A stretch of 64,000 nucleotides of DNA. Source: Candidatus Gastranaerophilales bacterium. Lineage in GTDB: Bacteria; Cyanobacteriota; Vampirovibrionia; Gastranaerophilales; Gastranaerophilaceae. The notes below the pieces were generated by a model. The model did no database searches. It was not told where the DNA came from and saw nothing but the letters and a program-made list of their open reading frames with translations. Positions 1 to 9,067 of this stretch are shown one piece after another (the first letter of the stretch is position 1; each line of letters opens with the position of its first letter). Made by a program: the position numbers and the translations under genes. The DNA lies in contig CALVHD010000003.1 in the NCBI GenBank assembly GCA_944327245.1, forward strand, positions 1 through 64,000, given 5' to 3'.

Positions 1-1467
1 GATATGTTTTATTATCATTTAGGTTTGGGGGTCTGGAATGGTGAATACGAAGACCATTCTTACGCTTTTTCTGTTCGTTGTGTTGCAAACATGCCTCAAA
101 GCTGCGCTCAAAAAGCTGGAACTGGGTGCCTGTCTTGTGATGGTAATACTTGCTTATCTTGTGGTACAGGTTATGTATTAAAAAATGGAAAATGCAAATT
201 ATTTGATTGTTCCGGCGATGATTTTATACAAGTTGGAAATCTTTGTGTAACAAAGAAAAATATGGGCGATGGTACAGAGTTAACTATACCGTCTGGAGTT
301 AATGTGGTTAATGCAGGTTCAACATGTAATTCTAGCAGCACAAATAAATGTTGTTGGAGCGGAAATACATCAGGCACGCAATGTGACAACTCGGATAGCA
401 CAAACTATTCAGGTTGCAATAGAACAGTTTGTGACCATTACGCAGCTGATTATTCTTGTAAAAATTTTAATTATGCTGGAAAAACTTGGAGATTGCCTAC
501 ATTAGCCGAAATGAACAATTGGGGTAAAGCTTCAATTGGAAAAGAAACAAATGGACTTCAGTTTTGTGATGGGTATCAAGGTTATATATCAAACTGGTGC
601 AACGATGTATCAAAATGTTCTGGAGCAAATAATAATAATTGTAGCCCTAACGATGTTTGGAGTAGTACACTAAATGGTACAAATAATGCTTATGATTATG
701 GCTTTGGACTAAATACACAAAGTAGCGCTGACAATATTCGTACTAGAGCTTTTTCAACTCGCTGTGTAACAGAAATGCCTTATAGTTGTGAAAGTAAACA
801 TGGTGCTGGGTGTTTAACTTGTAACGGAAGTCAATGTTTAGCTTGTGATACGGATAATGGATATGTTCTTAAAGACGGAAAATGCCAAAGCACATTTTGT
901 AAAGGTGCTGATTTTATGTTAATAGGAAATCTTTGTGTAACAAGAAAAAATATGGGTGATAGCACCACGCTAAAAATACCGTCTGGAGTCAATGTTGTCA
1001 ATGTTTATTCAACTTGTAATTCAAGTAGCTCAAATAGATGTTGTTGGAAAGGTGGAACTTCGGTAGGAGGATGTGATAGTGCAGGGAGTTCATACTCAGG
1101 GTGTTACAGGACAGTTTGCGATTGGTGGGCAGCTGATTATACATGTAACAACTTTAATTATGGAGGAAAAACTTGGAGATTACCTCTTATACCTGAAGCA
1201 AACAACTGGCTAAAATACACAAAGGGTTTGAAAGATAATGGATTGCAACTTTGTGACGGCCTTTCAGGATATGGTTTATCACGATGTGCAGGTTTAGGTT
1301 ATTGTCCAGGAGCTTATCTTAATACCTGTTATGCGTTTGACATCTGGGGAGGAGAATACAATGGTTCATCAAGCTCATATAGTTACTCATTAATGGGTAG
1401 TCAATTAGGTCAAGGAAACAGTACAAGTCCATACGCTTTTACTGTACGTTGTGTAACAGAGCTATAA
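1..1467 (+). CDS. Cysteine-rich repeat surface protein with DUF1566/Fib_succ_major-like modules (5' end outside window)
   Basis: The reading frame is open to the window edge, so the N-terminus is missing. The visible part repeats with a period of about 230 residues. Each unit has a short EGF-like cysteine stretch (GCLSC, CLSCGTGYVLKNGKC; GCLTC, CLACDTDNGYVLKDGKC) followed by a domain containing GNLCVT, KNMGD, IPSGVNVVN, CCW, AADY, GKTWRLP and a closing RCVTE. TWRLP plus VRCV is the signature of the DUF1566/Fibrobacter-major-paralogous type of extracellular C-type-lectin-like fold. Two full modules and the end of a third are present, and the unit is also recognisable at DNA level. It is likely exported and disulfide-bonded; its ligand is unknown. 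A terminator follows directly. Confidence 0.6.
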   Translation, partial: DMFYYHLGLGVWNGEYEDHSYAFSVRCVANMPQSCAQKAGTGCLSCDGNTCLSCGTGYVLKNGKCKLFDCSGDDFIQVGNLCVTKKNMGDGTELTIPSGVNVVNAGSTCNSSSTNKCCWSGNTSGTQCDNSDSTNYSGCNRTVCDHYAADYSCKNFNYAGKTWRLPTLAEMNNWGKASIGKETNGLQFCDGYQGYISNWCNDVSKCSGANNNNCSPNDVWSSTLNGTNNAYDYGFGLNTQSSADNIRTRAFSTRCVTEMPYSCESKHGAGCLTCNGSQCLACDTDNGYVLKDGKCQSTFCKGADFMLIGNLCVTRKNMGDSTTLKIPSGVNVVNVYSTCNSSSSNRCCWKGGTSVGGCDSAGSSYSGCYRTVCDWWAADYTCNNFNYGGKTWRLPLIPEANNWLKYTKGLKDNGLQLCDGLSGYGLSRCAGLGYCPGAYLNTCYAFDIWGGEYNGSSSSYSYSLMGSQLGQGNSTSPYAFTVRCVTEL

Positions 1468-1500
1468 ATCAATTTATGTTATTTTTTGTGTTTTGATAAT

Positions 1501-1531
1501 AGTCTTTTGCTTTCGCAAAAGACTTTTTTTT
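1501..1531 (+). terminator. Rho-independent terminator of the cysteine-rich protein gene
   Basis: A perfect 10-bp stem, AGTCTTTTGC/GCAAAAGACT, with a TTTC loop is followed by a run of T. It lies 34 bp after the stop codon of the surface-protein gene. Confidence 0.85.
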
Positions 1532-1603
1532 AAACATGGCAATTGTCAAGTTGTTTTTTAACTTGTCCTGTCGTCAATTAAGTCATGTGTGTATAAAAAA
1601 ATT

Positions 1604-1673
<70 letters not shown>

Positions 1674-1677
<4 letters not shown>

Positions 1678-1885
1678 AAAATTTTTCCTAATATTATTTA
1701 ATTATCAAGTTTCTGGTATCTCGGGACTTGCGCACCCCCATTTTATCCAAAATGGGTCCCTGCTCCGCCCGAAAATTTTTCCTAATCTTATTTAATTATC
1801 AAGTTTCTGGTATCTCGGGACTTGCGCACCCCCATTTTATCCAAAATGGGTCCCTGCTCCGCCCGAAAATTCTTAATCTTATTTG
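1674..1885. repeat. 94-bp tandem repeat (two copies plus a partial third) abutting tRNA-Pro
   Basis: Copy 1 spans 1674-1767, copy 2 spans 1768-1861, and a shortened third copy starts at 1862. The two full copies differ at about one base (CTAATATTATT versus CTAATCTTATT). Each copy contains an 8-bp hairpin, CCCATTTT/AAAATGGG with an ATCC loop, enclosed by TCGGG/CCCGA. The first copy begins exactly with the tRNA 5' terminus (CCCG on the plus strand). Each unit also carries TCGGGACTTGCGCA, which resembles the tRNA 5' sequence TCGGGACGTAGCGCA. The stretch lies upstream of the tRNA in its direction of transcription. Long open frames running through it are artefacts. Confidence 0.85.
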
Positions 1886-1977
1886 TGCATTTCCTTGTTT
1901 ATAATAACATAAATATATTGAAATGCGCAAAAAAAATTATTTACGTATTTTCTATAAGTACAATAGTCGAGGTAAAT

Positions 1978-3390
1978 GTGAGAATAAATTCAGTAAACAA
2001 CATAAAATTCGGATATGATAAAACATATCATGATCAATTGCATAAGAGATTAGCCGCAAGAAAAAAAGATAAAATATTTGCAGATGAATTATTAAAATTA
2101 GACAGCTATTCCTTACAGCTGGAAGATGAAATAGTTAACATGGAAAAAAGCAAAACTGCTGTTAAGTCTATTGCATACAAAAACCTTATTGCTTGTCTTT
2201 CTGATGTTAAAAATATTATTGCTTTTTATCTGTCCTCTGTGCTTCCTTCTGCAAATTATGCAGACAGCTTGATTGATCAATATTCAAAAGAGGCAGATTT
2301 AGTTCAAGGTAATGCCCAAAAAGCTTGGAGAGAGCTTTTGTGTATGCAATTAAATACGTTTAGCAACAAGCCTTCTGATGTTGAATCCGCAAAAATTGAA
2401 ACTCCGGATGAAAATGAAGATAAGAAATCTTCAACTGAAAATGGAATAGTATTTGAACAGGATACCAAGCCAAAAGCAAAACCTCAAAATAATCTGAAGT
2501 GTCCTGATGTGTTAACCGAGTTTGTTCCTATAGATACAACGCCAAAAGGCTTTTTGGATGTTGCTGGATATGATGATCAAAAAGATGTAATGAAAGAGCA
2601 AATAATTGATTATATAAATAATCCGCAACAGTTGGAGATAGATAAACAAGAATATGGAATATCTTTGCCAAGGGGATATTTGTTTTACGGACCACCCGGA
2701 TGCGGCAAGACATTTTTAACTGAAGCGTTGGCGTCTGAAGCGGGCTTAAAGATGTATAAAATGGATGTTTCCAAAGTCGGCTCTTTATATGTAAATCAAA
2801 CTGCCAATAATATCGAAAAGGCATTTGATTATCTTGCTCGACTTTCAGAGTCTGAAAAAAAGCCGATATTGCTTTTTATGGATGAGGTTGATTCACTGGC
2901 GTCAAAACGTAACGGCGACCCCGGTTCTTCTAGAGAAGATTTAAAAAGTACGACTACAATTCTAAGGCTAATAAACAGTTCAAGAGAAAAAGGTATCATT
3001 GTAATTGCTGCAACTAATCAATATGATTTATTGGATGAAGCTTTTGTATCTCGATTTGATAATCAACAGTATTTTGGTTTGCCTGATAGTCAACAAAGAA
3101 TTGCACTGTTAAAAAATTCTCTTTCAAAAAGAAAAAAAGGAGAGGTTCTTGCTTCTAATGATGATGAAATAAAAAAATTGGCAAGAAGTCTTGAAGGTTA
3201 TTCAAACAGATCAATTGTGTTTATTGTTGATGAAGCTGCAAAAATTGCAAAAAGAAGAAATCGTTCTGATATTTCCGCTGAAGATATCATAGCAGCAGAA
3301 GTTAAGTTAAATTTTGACAAAGTTGATGAAACTAAATATGGCAAAACTGAAACTAAAAAACTCCCAAGAATAGGTTTTTCGAAAGTTTAA
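1978..3390 (+). CDS. Orphan AAA-family ATPase with a novel N-terminal region
   Basis: I start the gene at GTG 1978, preceded by GAGG at good spacing, because the longer frame runs back through the tandem repeat. The 470-residue product has an uncharacterised N-terminal part of about 200 residues, beginning MRINSVNNIKFGY and ending in an acidic, low-complexity linker. A classic AAA module follows: Walker A GPPGCGKT (about 238-245), Walker B LLFMDE (D302, E303), and a VIAATN sensor followed by an SRFD arginine finger (R359). It is closest in style to the FtsH/katanin/spastin clade but has no membrane segment or protease domain. Substrate unknown. Its 3' end overlaps the convergent radical SAM gene by 38 bp. 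Confidence 0.8.
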   Translation: MRINSVNNIKFGYDKTYHDQLHKRLAARKKDKIFADELLKLDSYSLQLEDEIVNMEKSKTAVKSIAYKNLIACLSDVKNIIAFYLSSVLPSANYADSLIDQYSKEADLVQGNAQKAWRELLCMQLNTFSNKPSDVESAKIETPDENEDKKSSTENGIVFEQDTKPKAKPQNNLKCPDVLTEFVPIDTTPKGFLDVAGYDDQKDVMKEQIIDYINNPQQLEIDKQEYGISLPRGYLFYGPPGCGKTFLTEALASEAGLKMYKMDVSKVGSLYVNQTANNIEKAFDYLARLSESEKKPILLFMDEVDSLASKRNGDPGSSREDLKSTTTILRLINSSREKGIIVIAATNQYDLLDEAFVSRFDNQQYFGLPDSQQRIALLKNSLSKRKKGEVLASNDDEIKKLARSLEGYSNRSIVFIVDEAAKIAKRRNRSDISAEDIIAAEVKLNFDKVDETKYGKTETKKLPRIGFSKV

Positions 3391-4309
3391 TTGCTTGTTT
3401 GATTTTTCTTTTGATGATTTTATGGTTGTTTGCCATAAAAAACGGTAGAAAACAAATGTTTGTGAATGTATATAGAAAAGCGGTTAAGTAGTTTTTTGTT
3501 TTTGTAATTTGATTATATTCTTTTGGTTTTGGACAAGTACAAAATTTTTGAGTACAAACTTGTGCTTTTGAATTTAGTTTAAAATTTTTGCTTTTAATGT
3601 TGCCAAGGTAGTTTTTGATGAAAAATCTGGAAGAGTAGCACCTGTATACAGAGCCATCTTCATAAATAACAGCACTGTTTGCTCCTGCTTTGCAGTAGTT
3701 GGCGTATGTTTTTTCTTGTTCTTTTTTATTAAAGTATTTTTGTTCTTTTTTATTATATTTGATATATCTATTTAAAATTCTTACATGTTGAAAATCTACA
3801 TTTGTGTTATATTTTTCAGCCAGTGTTGTAATTTTTTTAATATCAGACTCTTTTTTGTCGGTTAAATTAAATATAGGAATAAGTATAGTTGTTTTAATAT
3901 ATTTTGGTTTGTATTTTAAAAATTGTTCAAGTTTTTCCAATATTTTTTCAAAATTTTTTATTTCGTCAAGATGCAGGCTGATATCAAGTCTGTTTAGGTT
4001 TTCAGATGTAATGTTAAAGATTTTATGATAAATTTCAAGACCAAAAGAAAAATTAGAAATAAGATTAATTTTAAAACCCAAGTTTGATAATTTTTCAACA
4101 ATTTCAAAAAAACGAGGATGCAGTATTGCTTCTCCGCCTGTAATTGTGATTTCAAAATCCCTGTCTATTGTTTTTATGAATTCTAAAAATCCGTTGATTA
4201 CTTCGCTTGTTGCGTGGTTTTTTTCTTCTTGTTCAAATTTACTTTGTGAACAGTAGGCGCAATTTTGATTACATTTTTGGGTTATGATAAAATCTATAAA
4301 TTTTTCCAT
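3353..4309 (-). CDS. Radical SAM protein with extra C-terminal cysteines
   Basis: The protein has 318 residues. The N-terminus carries the radical SAM cluster motif C13-x3-C17-x2-C20 and a GGE-type SAM-binding segment (ITITGGEAILHP). A second cysteine set near the C-terminus (YCKAGANSAV, VYRCYS, VCTQKFCTCPKP) looks like a SPASM or Twitch-type auxiliary cluster region. Such proteins modify peptides, proteins or small molecules. No precursor peptide is obvious next to it, so the substrate cannot be named. It is transcribed alone after the rpsG terminator and converges on the AAA ATPase gene. Confidence 0.75.
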   Translation of the reverse strand: MEKFIDFIITQKCNQNCAYCSQSKFEQEEKNHATSEVINGFLEFIKTIDRDFEITITGGEAILHPRFFEIVEKLSNLGFKINLISNFSFGLEIYHKIFNITSENLNRLDISLHLDEIKNFEKILEKLEQFLKYKPKYIKTTILIPIFNLTDKKESDIKKITTLAEKYNTNVDFQHVRILNRYIKYNKKEQKYFNKKEQEKTYANYCKAGANSAVIYEDGSVYRCYSSRFFIKNYLGNIKSKNFKLNSKAQVCTQKFCTCPKPKEYNQITKTKNYLTAFLYTFTNICFLPFFMANNHKIIKRKIKQAIKLSKNLFLGVF

Positions 4310-4324
4310 ATATTAATTTTACAA

Positions 4325-4366
4325 TAAAAAATCTGTCTTACCTTTTTTTAAAGACAAGACAGATTT
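4325..4366 (-). terminator. Terminator after rpsG
   Basis: An 11-bp stem, AAATCTGTCTT/AAGACAGATTT (4329-4339 and 4356-4366), is followed by a T run on the minus strand. It closes the rpsL-rpsG transcript 18 bp after the rpsG stop. The plus strand also carries T residues after the stem, so it may work both ways. Confidence 0.8.
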
Positions 4367-4384
4367 TTTTTTATTTTAGTTGTA

Positions 4385-4858
4385 TTAATATCTATAGTGA
4401 ACAAATGCTTTGTTTGCTTCAGCCATTTTGTGAGTGTCTTCTTTTTTCTTAACAGCTGAACCTGTAGAATTTGAAGCGTCCATGATTTCGTTAGTTAATT
4501 TTTCAATCATAGATTTACCGCCTCTTTTTCTTGCTGCTTCAATAATCCATTGAGAAGCAAGAGCAGAACCTCTGTCAGGTTTAACATCAATCGGCACTTG
4601 ATATGTTGAACCGCCAATACGACGAGCTTTAACTTCAATTAAAGGTGTAGCATTTGAAAGTGCTTTCTTGAATGTTTCGATAGGATTTTCGGTTTTTGCT
4701 TTTTGTGAAACTTGTTCCATTGTAGTGTAGAAAATTCTTTGAGCTACTGATTTTTTGCCTTTTTTCATTAATCTGTTGATAAATTTGGCAATATCTACAC
4801 TGTTGTATATAGGATCCGGAGCTGGAATGCGTTTAGCCGGTTTTGATCTTCTTGACAT
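4385..4858 (-). CDS. rpsG: 30S ribosomal protein S7
   Basis: This 157-residue protein matches S7 along its whole length. It starts MSRRSKPAKR, contains the conserved RIGGSTYQVP and WIIEAARKR segments, and ends AFVHYRY. S7 binds the 3' major domain of 16S rRNA and starts assembly of the 30S head. It lies 18 bp downstream of rpsL, as expected for the str operon. A terminator follows instead of fusA. Confidence 0.97.
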   Translation of the reverse strand: MSRRSKPAKRIPAPDPIYNSVDIAKFINRLMKKGKKSVAQRIFYTTMEQVSQKAKTENPIETFKKALSNATPLIEVKARRIGGSTYQVPIDVKPDRGSALASQWIIEAARKRGGKSMIEKLTNEIMDASNSTGSAVKKKEDTHKMAEANKAFVHYRY

Positions 4859-4876
4859 TATTTATCTTAACCTTTC

Positions 4877-5257
4877 TTATTTTTTAGCTTTAGCTTTTTT
4901 AGTACCGTATTTAGATCTTGATTGCATTCTGTTTGCAACGCCTTGAGTATCTAAGGTACCTCTGATGATATGATATCTAACACCGGGAAGGTCTTTAACC
5001 CTGCCGCCTCTGATCAGCACAACAGAGTGCTCTTGAAGGTTGTGTCCGATTCCTGGGATGTATGAAGTAACTTCAAATCCGTTTGTTAAACGTACACGAG
5101 CAACTTTTCTCATTGCTGAGTTAGGTTTTTTCGGAGTTGTAGTGTATACTCTAGTGCAAACACCACGTCTTTGCGGACAACCTGTAAGAGCCGGTGAATT
5201 TGTTTTATCTTTAATTTTTTGTCTTTCTCTTTTAATTAATTGATTTATAGTAGGCAT
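4877..5257 (-). CDS. rpsL: 30S ribosomal protein S12
   Basis: This 126-residue S12 starts [14 protein letters not shown] and contains the decoding-site segments [12 protein letters not shown] and [16 protein letters not shown], the positions where streptomycin resistance usually arises. It sits at the 30S subunit interface and monitors codon-anticodon pairing. The start has a strong ribosome site (AAGGGG about 5 nt upstream). It is first in the two-gene rpsL-rpsG unit. Confidence 0.97.
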   Translation of the reverse strand: MPTINQLIKRERQKIKDKTNSPALTGCPQRRGVCTRVYTTTPKKPNSAMRKVARVRLTNGFEVTSYIPGIGHNLQEHSVVLIRGGRVKDLPGVRYHIIRGTLDTQGVANRMQSRSKYGTKKAKAKK

Positions 5258-5344
5258 ATTTTCCCCTTAATAATAGTTACTGTACTATATATTTCACTAT
5301 AAACAATGTTTGAAGTCAATATTTTTTTGCTTTTAGTTATTTTA

Positions 5345-5374
5345 TTATTAACTTTTGTAAAAATGTTATATAAT
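5345..5374 (+). promoter_or_regulatory. Sigma-70-like promoter for a predicted leaderless gene
   Basis: TTATTA (5345-5350) and TATAAT (5369-5374) are 18 bp apart. The ATG at 5381 follows the -10 box after only 6 nt, where transcription should start, and no Shine-Dalgarno sequence is present. Confidence 0.5.
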
Positions 5375-5380
5375 TTAATT

Positions 5381-6882
<1,502 letters not shown>

Positions 6883-7353
6883 TTATTGTTTTAAACCGCC
6901 ATGTTCATCAAGGATGATTTCAAACATTGTTTTGTAATTTTCGCAAAGTTCTTCTTCTTTGAAATATAAATGCAATTCTCTTTCAGCACTTTTTTCGCAA
7001 TCTGATGCGTGTACCAAGTTTGTTGTAGAATAAGATGAAAAATCTGCCCTTATTGAGCCTACGTCTGCTTCATCGGGTCTTGTTGAACCTACGATGTGTC
7101 TTACTCCTTTGATTGCATTGTTTCCTTCTATAACCATTGCAACAATAGGTCCTGAGGTAATAAAATTAATTAATTCAGGGTAAAATGATTTTCCGAAATG
7201 TTCTTCATAATGTTTTGCTGCAATTTCCGGTGTAACATTCATCATTTTTAAACCGACTATTTTATAAGATTTATCTTCAAATCTTTGAATAATTCTTCCG
7301 ATTAGTCCTCTTTTTACTCCGTCCGGTTTAACTGCTACAAATGTTCTTTCCAT
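6883..7353 (-). CDS. ndk: Nucleoside diphosphate kinase
   Basis: The protein transfers the gamma phosphate between nucleoside triphosphates and diphosphates through a phosphohistidine. The true start is MERTFVAVKPDGV at 7353, preceded by AGAGGT. The result is a family-typical 156 residues, with catalytic His115 in NLVHASD and the segment GSTRPDEA. It is the first gene of the ndk-tgt pair and has a good promoter upstream. Confidence 0.95.
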   Translation of the reverse strand: MERTFVAVKPDGVKRGLIGRIIQRFEDKSYKIVGLKMMNVTPEIAAKHYEEHFGKSFYPELINFITSGPIVAMVIEGNNAIKGVRHIVGSTRPDEADVGSIRADFSSYSTTNLVHASDCEKSAERELHLYFKEEELCENYKTMFEIILDEHGGLKQ

Positions 7354-7381
7354 AATATTACCTCTTTTCAAATACAAGTTT

Positions 7382-7410
7382 ATTAGAACACAATTGCCAA
7401 ATTAGTGCAA
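7382..7410 (-). promoter_or_regulatory. Promoter of ndk-tgt
   Basis: On the minus strand, TTGCAC (7405-7410) and TCTAAT (7382-7387) are separated by 17 bp. This places transcription start about 20 nt before the ndk ATG and leaves room for the AGAGGT ribosome site. Confidence 0.6.
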
Positions 7411-7522
7411 ATTTATCTTTTTAATTATTTGTATATTATCCAAAAAGTAAATTTTTATTAAAAAATTACTTTTAAAAATTTTTTTTATTATAATTTATTC
7501 AGTGAACTAGTGGAGTATGAGG

Positions 7523-7984
7523 ATGTTTAAGAACAGCAATTCCAATTATTTGCACTCCGGCTTAAAAAACAATCGGAATGCAAGTGAATATTATTCGAAC
7601 GTAAATACGGCTGTTGCTCTTGGCAAGGCACATGTCCCGATAAAGCATAAACAACTTGCTGCGAATTATGTCTTGATAAAGAAAATTTTTGGCAGTTGTG
7701 CTGCTTCTATACCTATAACCAACTCAGATAGGGCAGTTTTAAGCCGTCATGGTTTTTTGCCATTGGAAAATACCACCATTGAACAAATAAACAGACAAAT
7801 TGAACAATTAAAAAACTGGTCTAACAGCGGCGATATTTTACTTGCAACTTATGCAAACGAGCTGTTTGAAATTAGAATTAAAGAGCTTAAATATTTACGC
7901 TTAACAACAACCGCAGGCAGAGGCGTTGAATTTCAAGATGGATATAAAGCATTAGAAAAATATATAGAATATATTGCAAGATAA
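7523..7984 (+). CDS. Hypothetical protein, 153 residues
   Basis: I do not recognise this family. Of two near-adjacent ATGs, the one at 7523 (MFKNSNSNYLHSG) is 7 nt from GGAG, while 7517 is too close. The N-terminus is asparagine-rich and probably disordered. The rest is helical, with a likely amphipathic stretch TTIEQINRQIEQLKNW. No signal peptide or membrane segment is visible. It stands alone between ndk and a small exported protein. Confidence 0.6.
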   Translation: MFKNSNSNYLHSGLKNNRNASEYYSNVNTAVALGKAHVPIKHKQLAANYVLIKKIFGSCAASIPITNSDRAVLSRHGFLPLENTTIEQINRQIEQLKNWSNSGDILLATYANELFEIRIKELKYLRLTTTAGRGVEFQDGYKALEKYIEYIAR

Positions 7985-8079
7985 TTCAAATTTTGTTTGA
8001 TTAATAATTGTTAAGTTATCTATAGCGTATAATGTTGAAATTTTCTTATTTAATGGTATTTTTTTACTAGGAGGTAATT

Positions 8080-8385
8080 ATGATAAGAAAAAGCGCTTTA
8101 TTATTTTTAGGTTTGACGTTGCTTGGCTTTAGTTCTTGCTATGCTTATGATGACGTTAACTCCGAAACCCCCGAGACAAAAGTTAAATATCAACACGAAG
8201 TTAGTGATGATGATTTTAATTTTAGTGACAGCTCAAATTATTTGACTGATGAGCAATTGCAAGAAGCTCAAGAGATTAATGAAATTGATGATAATGCCGG
8301 TTTTTGGGCTAAGATTATCAATTCAAGCCATTTTTCATCAGGTACAGCAACAAAAACTTATATTCCTATAAACAAGGTTCAGTAA
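8080..8385 (+). CDS. Small exported acidic protein
   Basis: The 101-residue product has a clear signal peptide (MIRKSALLFLGLTLLGFSSCYA; the lone Cys is not in a convincing lipobox). An acidic mature region of about 78 residues is rich in Asp, Glu and Ser. The start is fixed by a strong AGGAGGT ribosome site, and a TATAAT at 8028-8033 could be its -10 box. Function unknown. It ends 1 bp from the convergent P-loop gene. Confidence 0.6.
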   Translation: MIRKSALLFLGLTLLGFSSCYAYDDVNSETPETKVKYQHEVSDDDFNFSDSSNYLTDEQLQEAQEINEIDDNAGFWAKIINSSHFSSGTATKTYIPINKVQ

Positions 8386-8386
8386 G

Positions 8387-9067
8387 CTACCAAAGGGCGT
8401 TTGGCATATGCCTGTCAAGAAATTTGACGGGTGTGTTGTCGTATACGCATGATTCAAAATCTTTTTCAAGGGCTTTGTCTACGCTTATTGCAATTATAGG
8501 CAGAGATGTTTTTTTATGAACTTCTTTTAAAATTTCGTAGCCCCTAATAACATCTTCTTTTGTTGTTTCATCTCCCAGATGTGTATTAGAAATTAAGCCT
8601 GTTATTTTTTTCCATGGCTTTTTGTTTTCTCCGCTATTAAATTCAATATATTCTATTATTGAATCTGCATCTTTTGTTTCAAATTTTGATGTATTTACCA
8701 CAAGGTATATTTTGATGTTTTCCTCTTTATCTATATCGTTTAGAATATCAAGAGTGTCTAGTCCTGTAACCCCATAACCCACATCAATAATGACATCGTT
8801 ATTGTTTAATTTTAAGCAGTTTATTTGGTCGTTTGTTACATAGCTGCCTGCCTCGCCCAGACCAAAATAATCAGATTGAAGTATTAAGTTAATTCCGTAA
8901 CTTTTAAGCGTTTTTTCAATTGGGCGCATGCAATAAGCTGGTTCAACAGTATCTAAATCAACAAGCGTGATTGGCTTGTTTTGTTTTGTGTATTCTATTG
9001 CTCTATTTAGTGCATTTTCGCTTTTGCCTGAAGCATAAGCACCTGTATATATTTCAACTGTTCGCAT
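8387..9067 (-). CDS. P-loop ATP-binding protein (MinD/ParA-like)
   Basis: The 226-residue product starts MRTVEIYTGAYASGKSE, a P-loop, followed by VDLDTVEPAY and VIDVGYG, which resemble the ParA/MinD/CobQ-type switch segments. It resembles stand-alone nucleotide-binding proteins annotated in Clostridia. It is the last gene of the flagellar/signalling array, overlapping the response regulator by 14 bp. That is the neighbourhood where flhF/flhG often occur, but the P-loop does not look like a canonical FlhG one, so I do not call it FlhG. Confidence 0.65.
   Translation of the reverse strand: MRTVEIYTGAYASGKSENALNRAIEYTKQNKPITLVDLDTVEPAYCMRPIEKTLKSYGINLILQSDYFGLGEAGSYVTNDQINCLKLNNNDVIIDVGYGVTGLDTLDILNDIDKEENIKIYLVVNTSKFETKDADSIIEYIEFNSGENKKPWKKITGLISNTHLGDETTKEDVIRGYEILKEVHKKTSLPIIAISVDKALEKDFESCVYDNTPVKFLDRHMPNALW

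Noticed and set aside
5306-5380. Upstream part of the hypothetical gene at 5381 as a membrane anchor
   Set aside because: The hydrophobic codons overlap a -10/-35 promoter in T-rich DNA, and no ribosome site supports the earlier start.
8387-9067. Calling the P-loop protein FlhG/FleN
   Set aside because: The P-loop and switch segments look different from FlhG; position alone is not enough.
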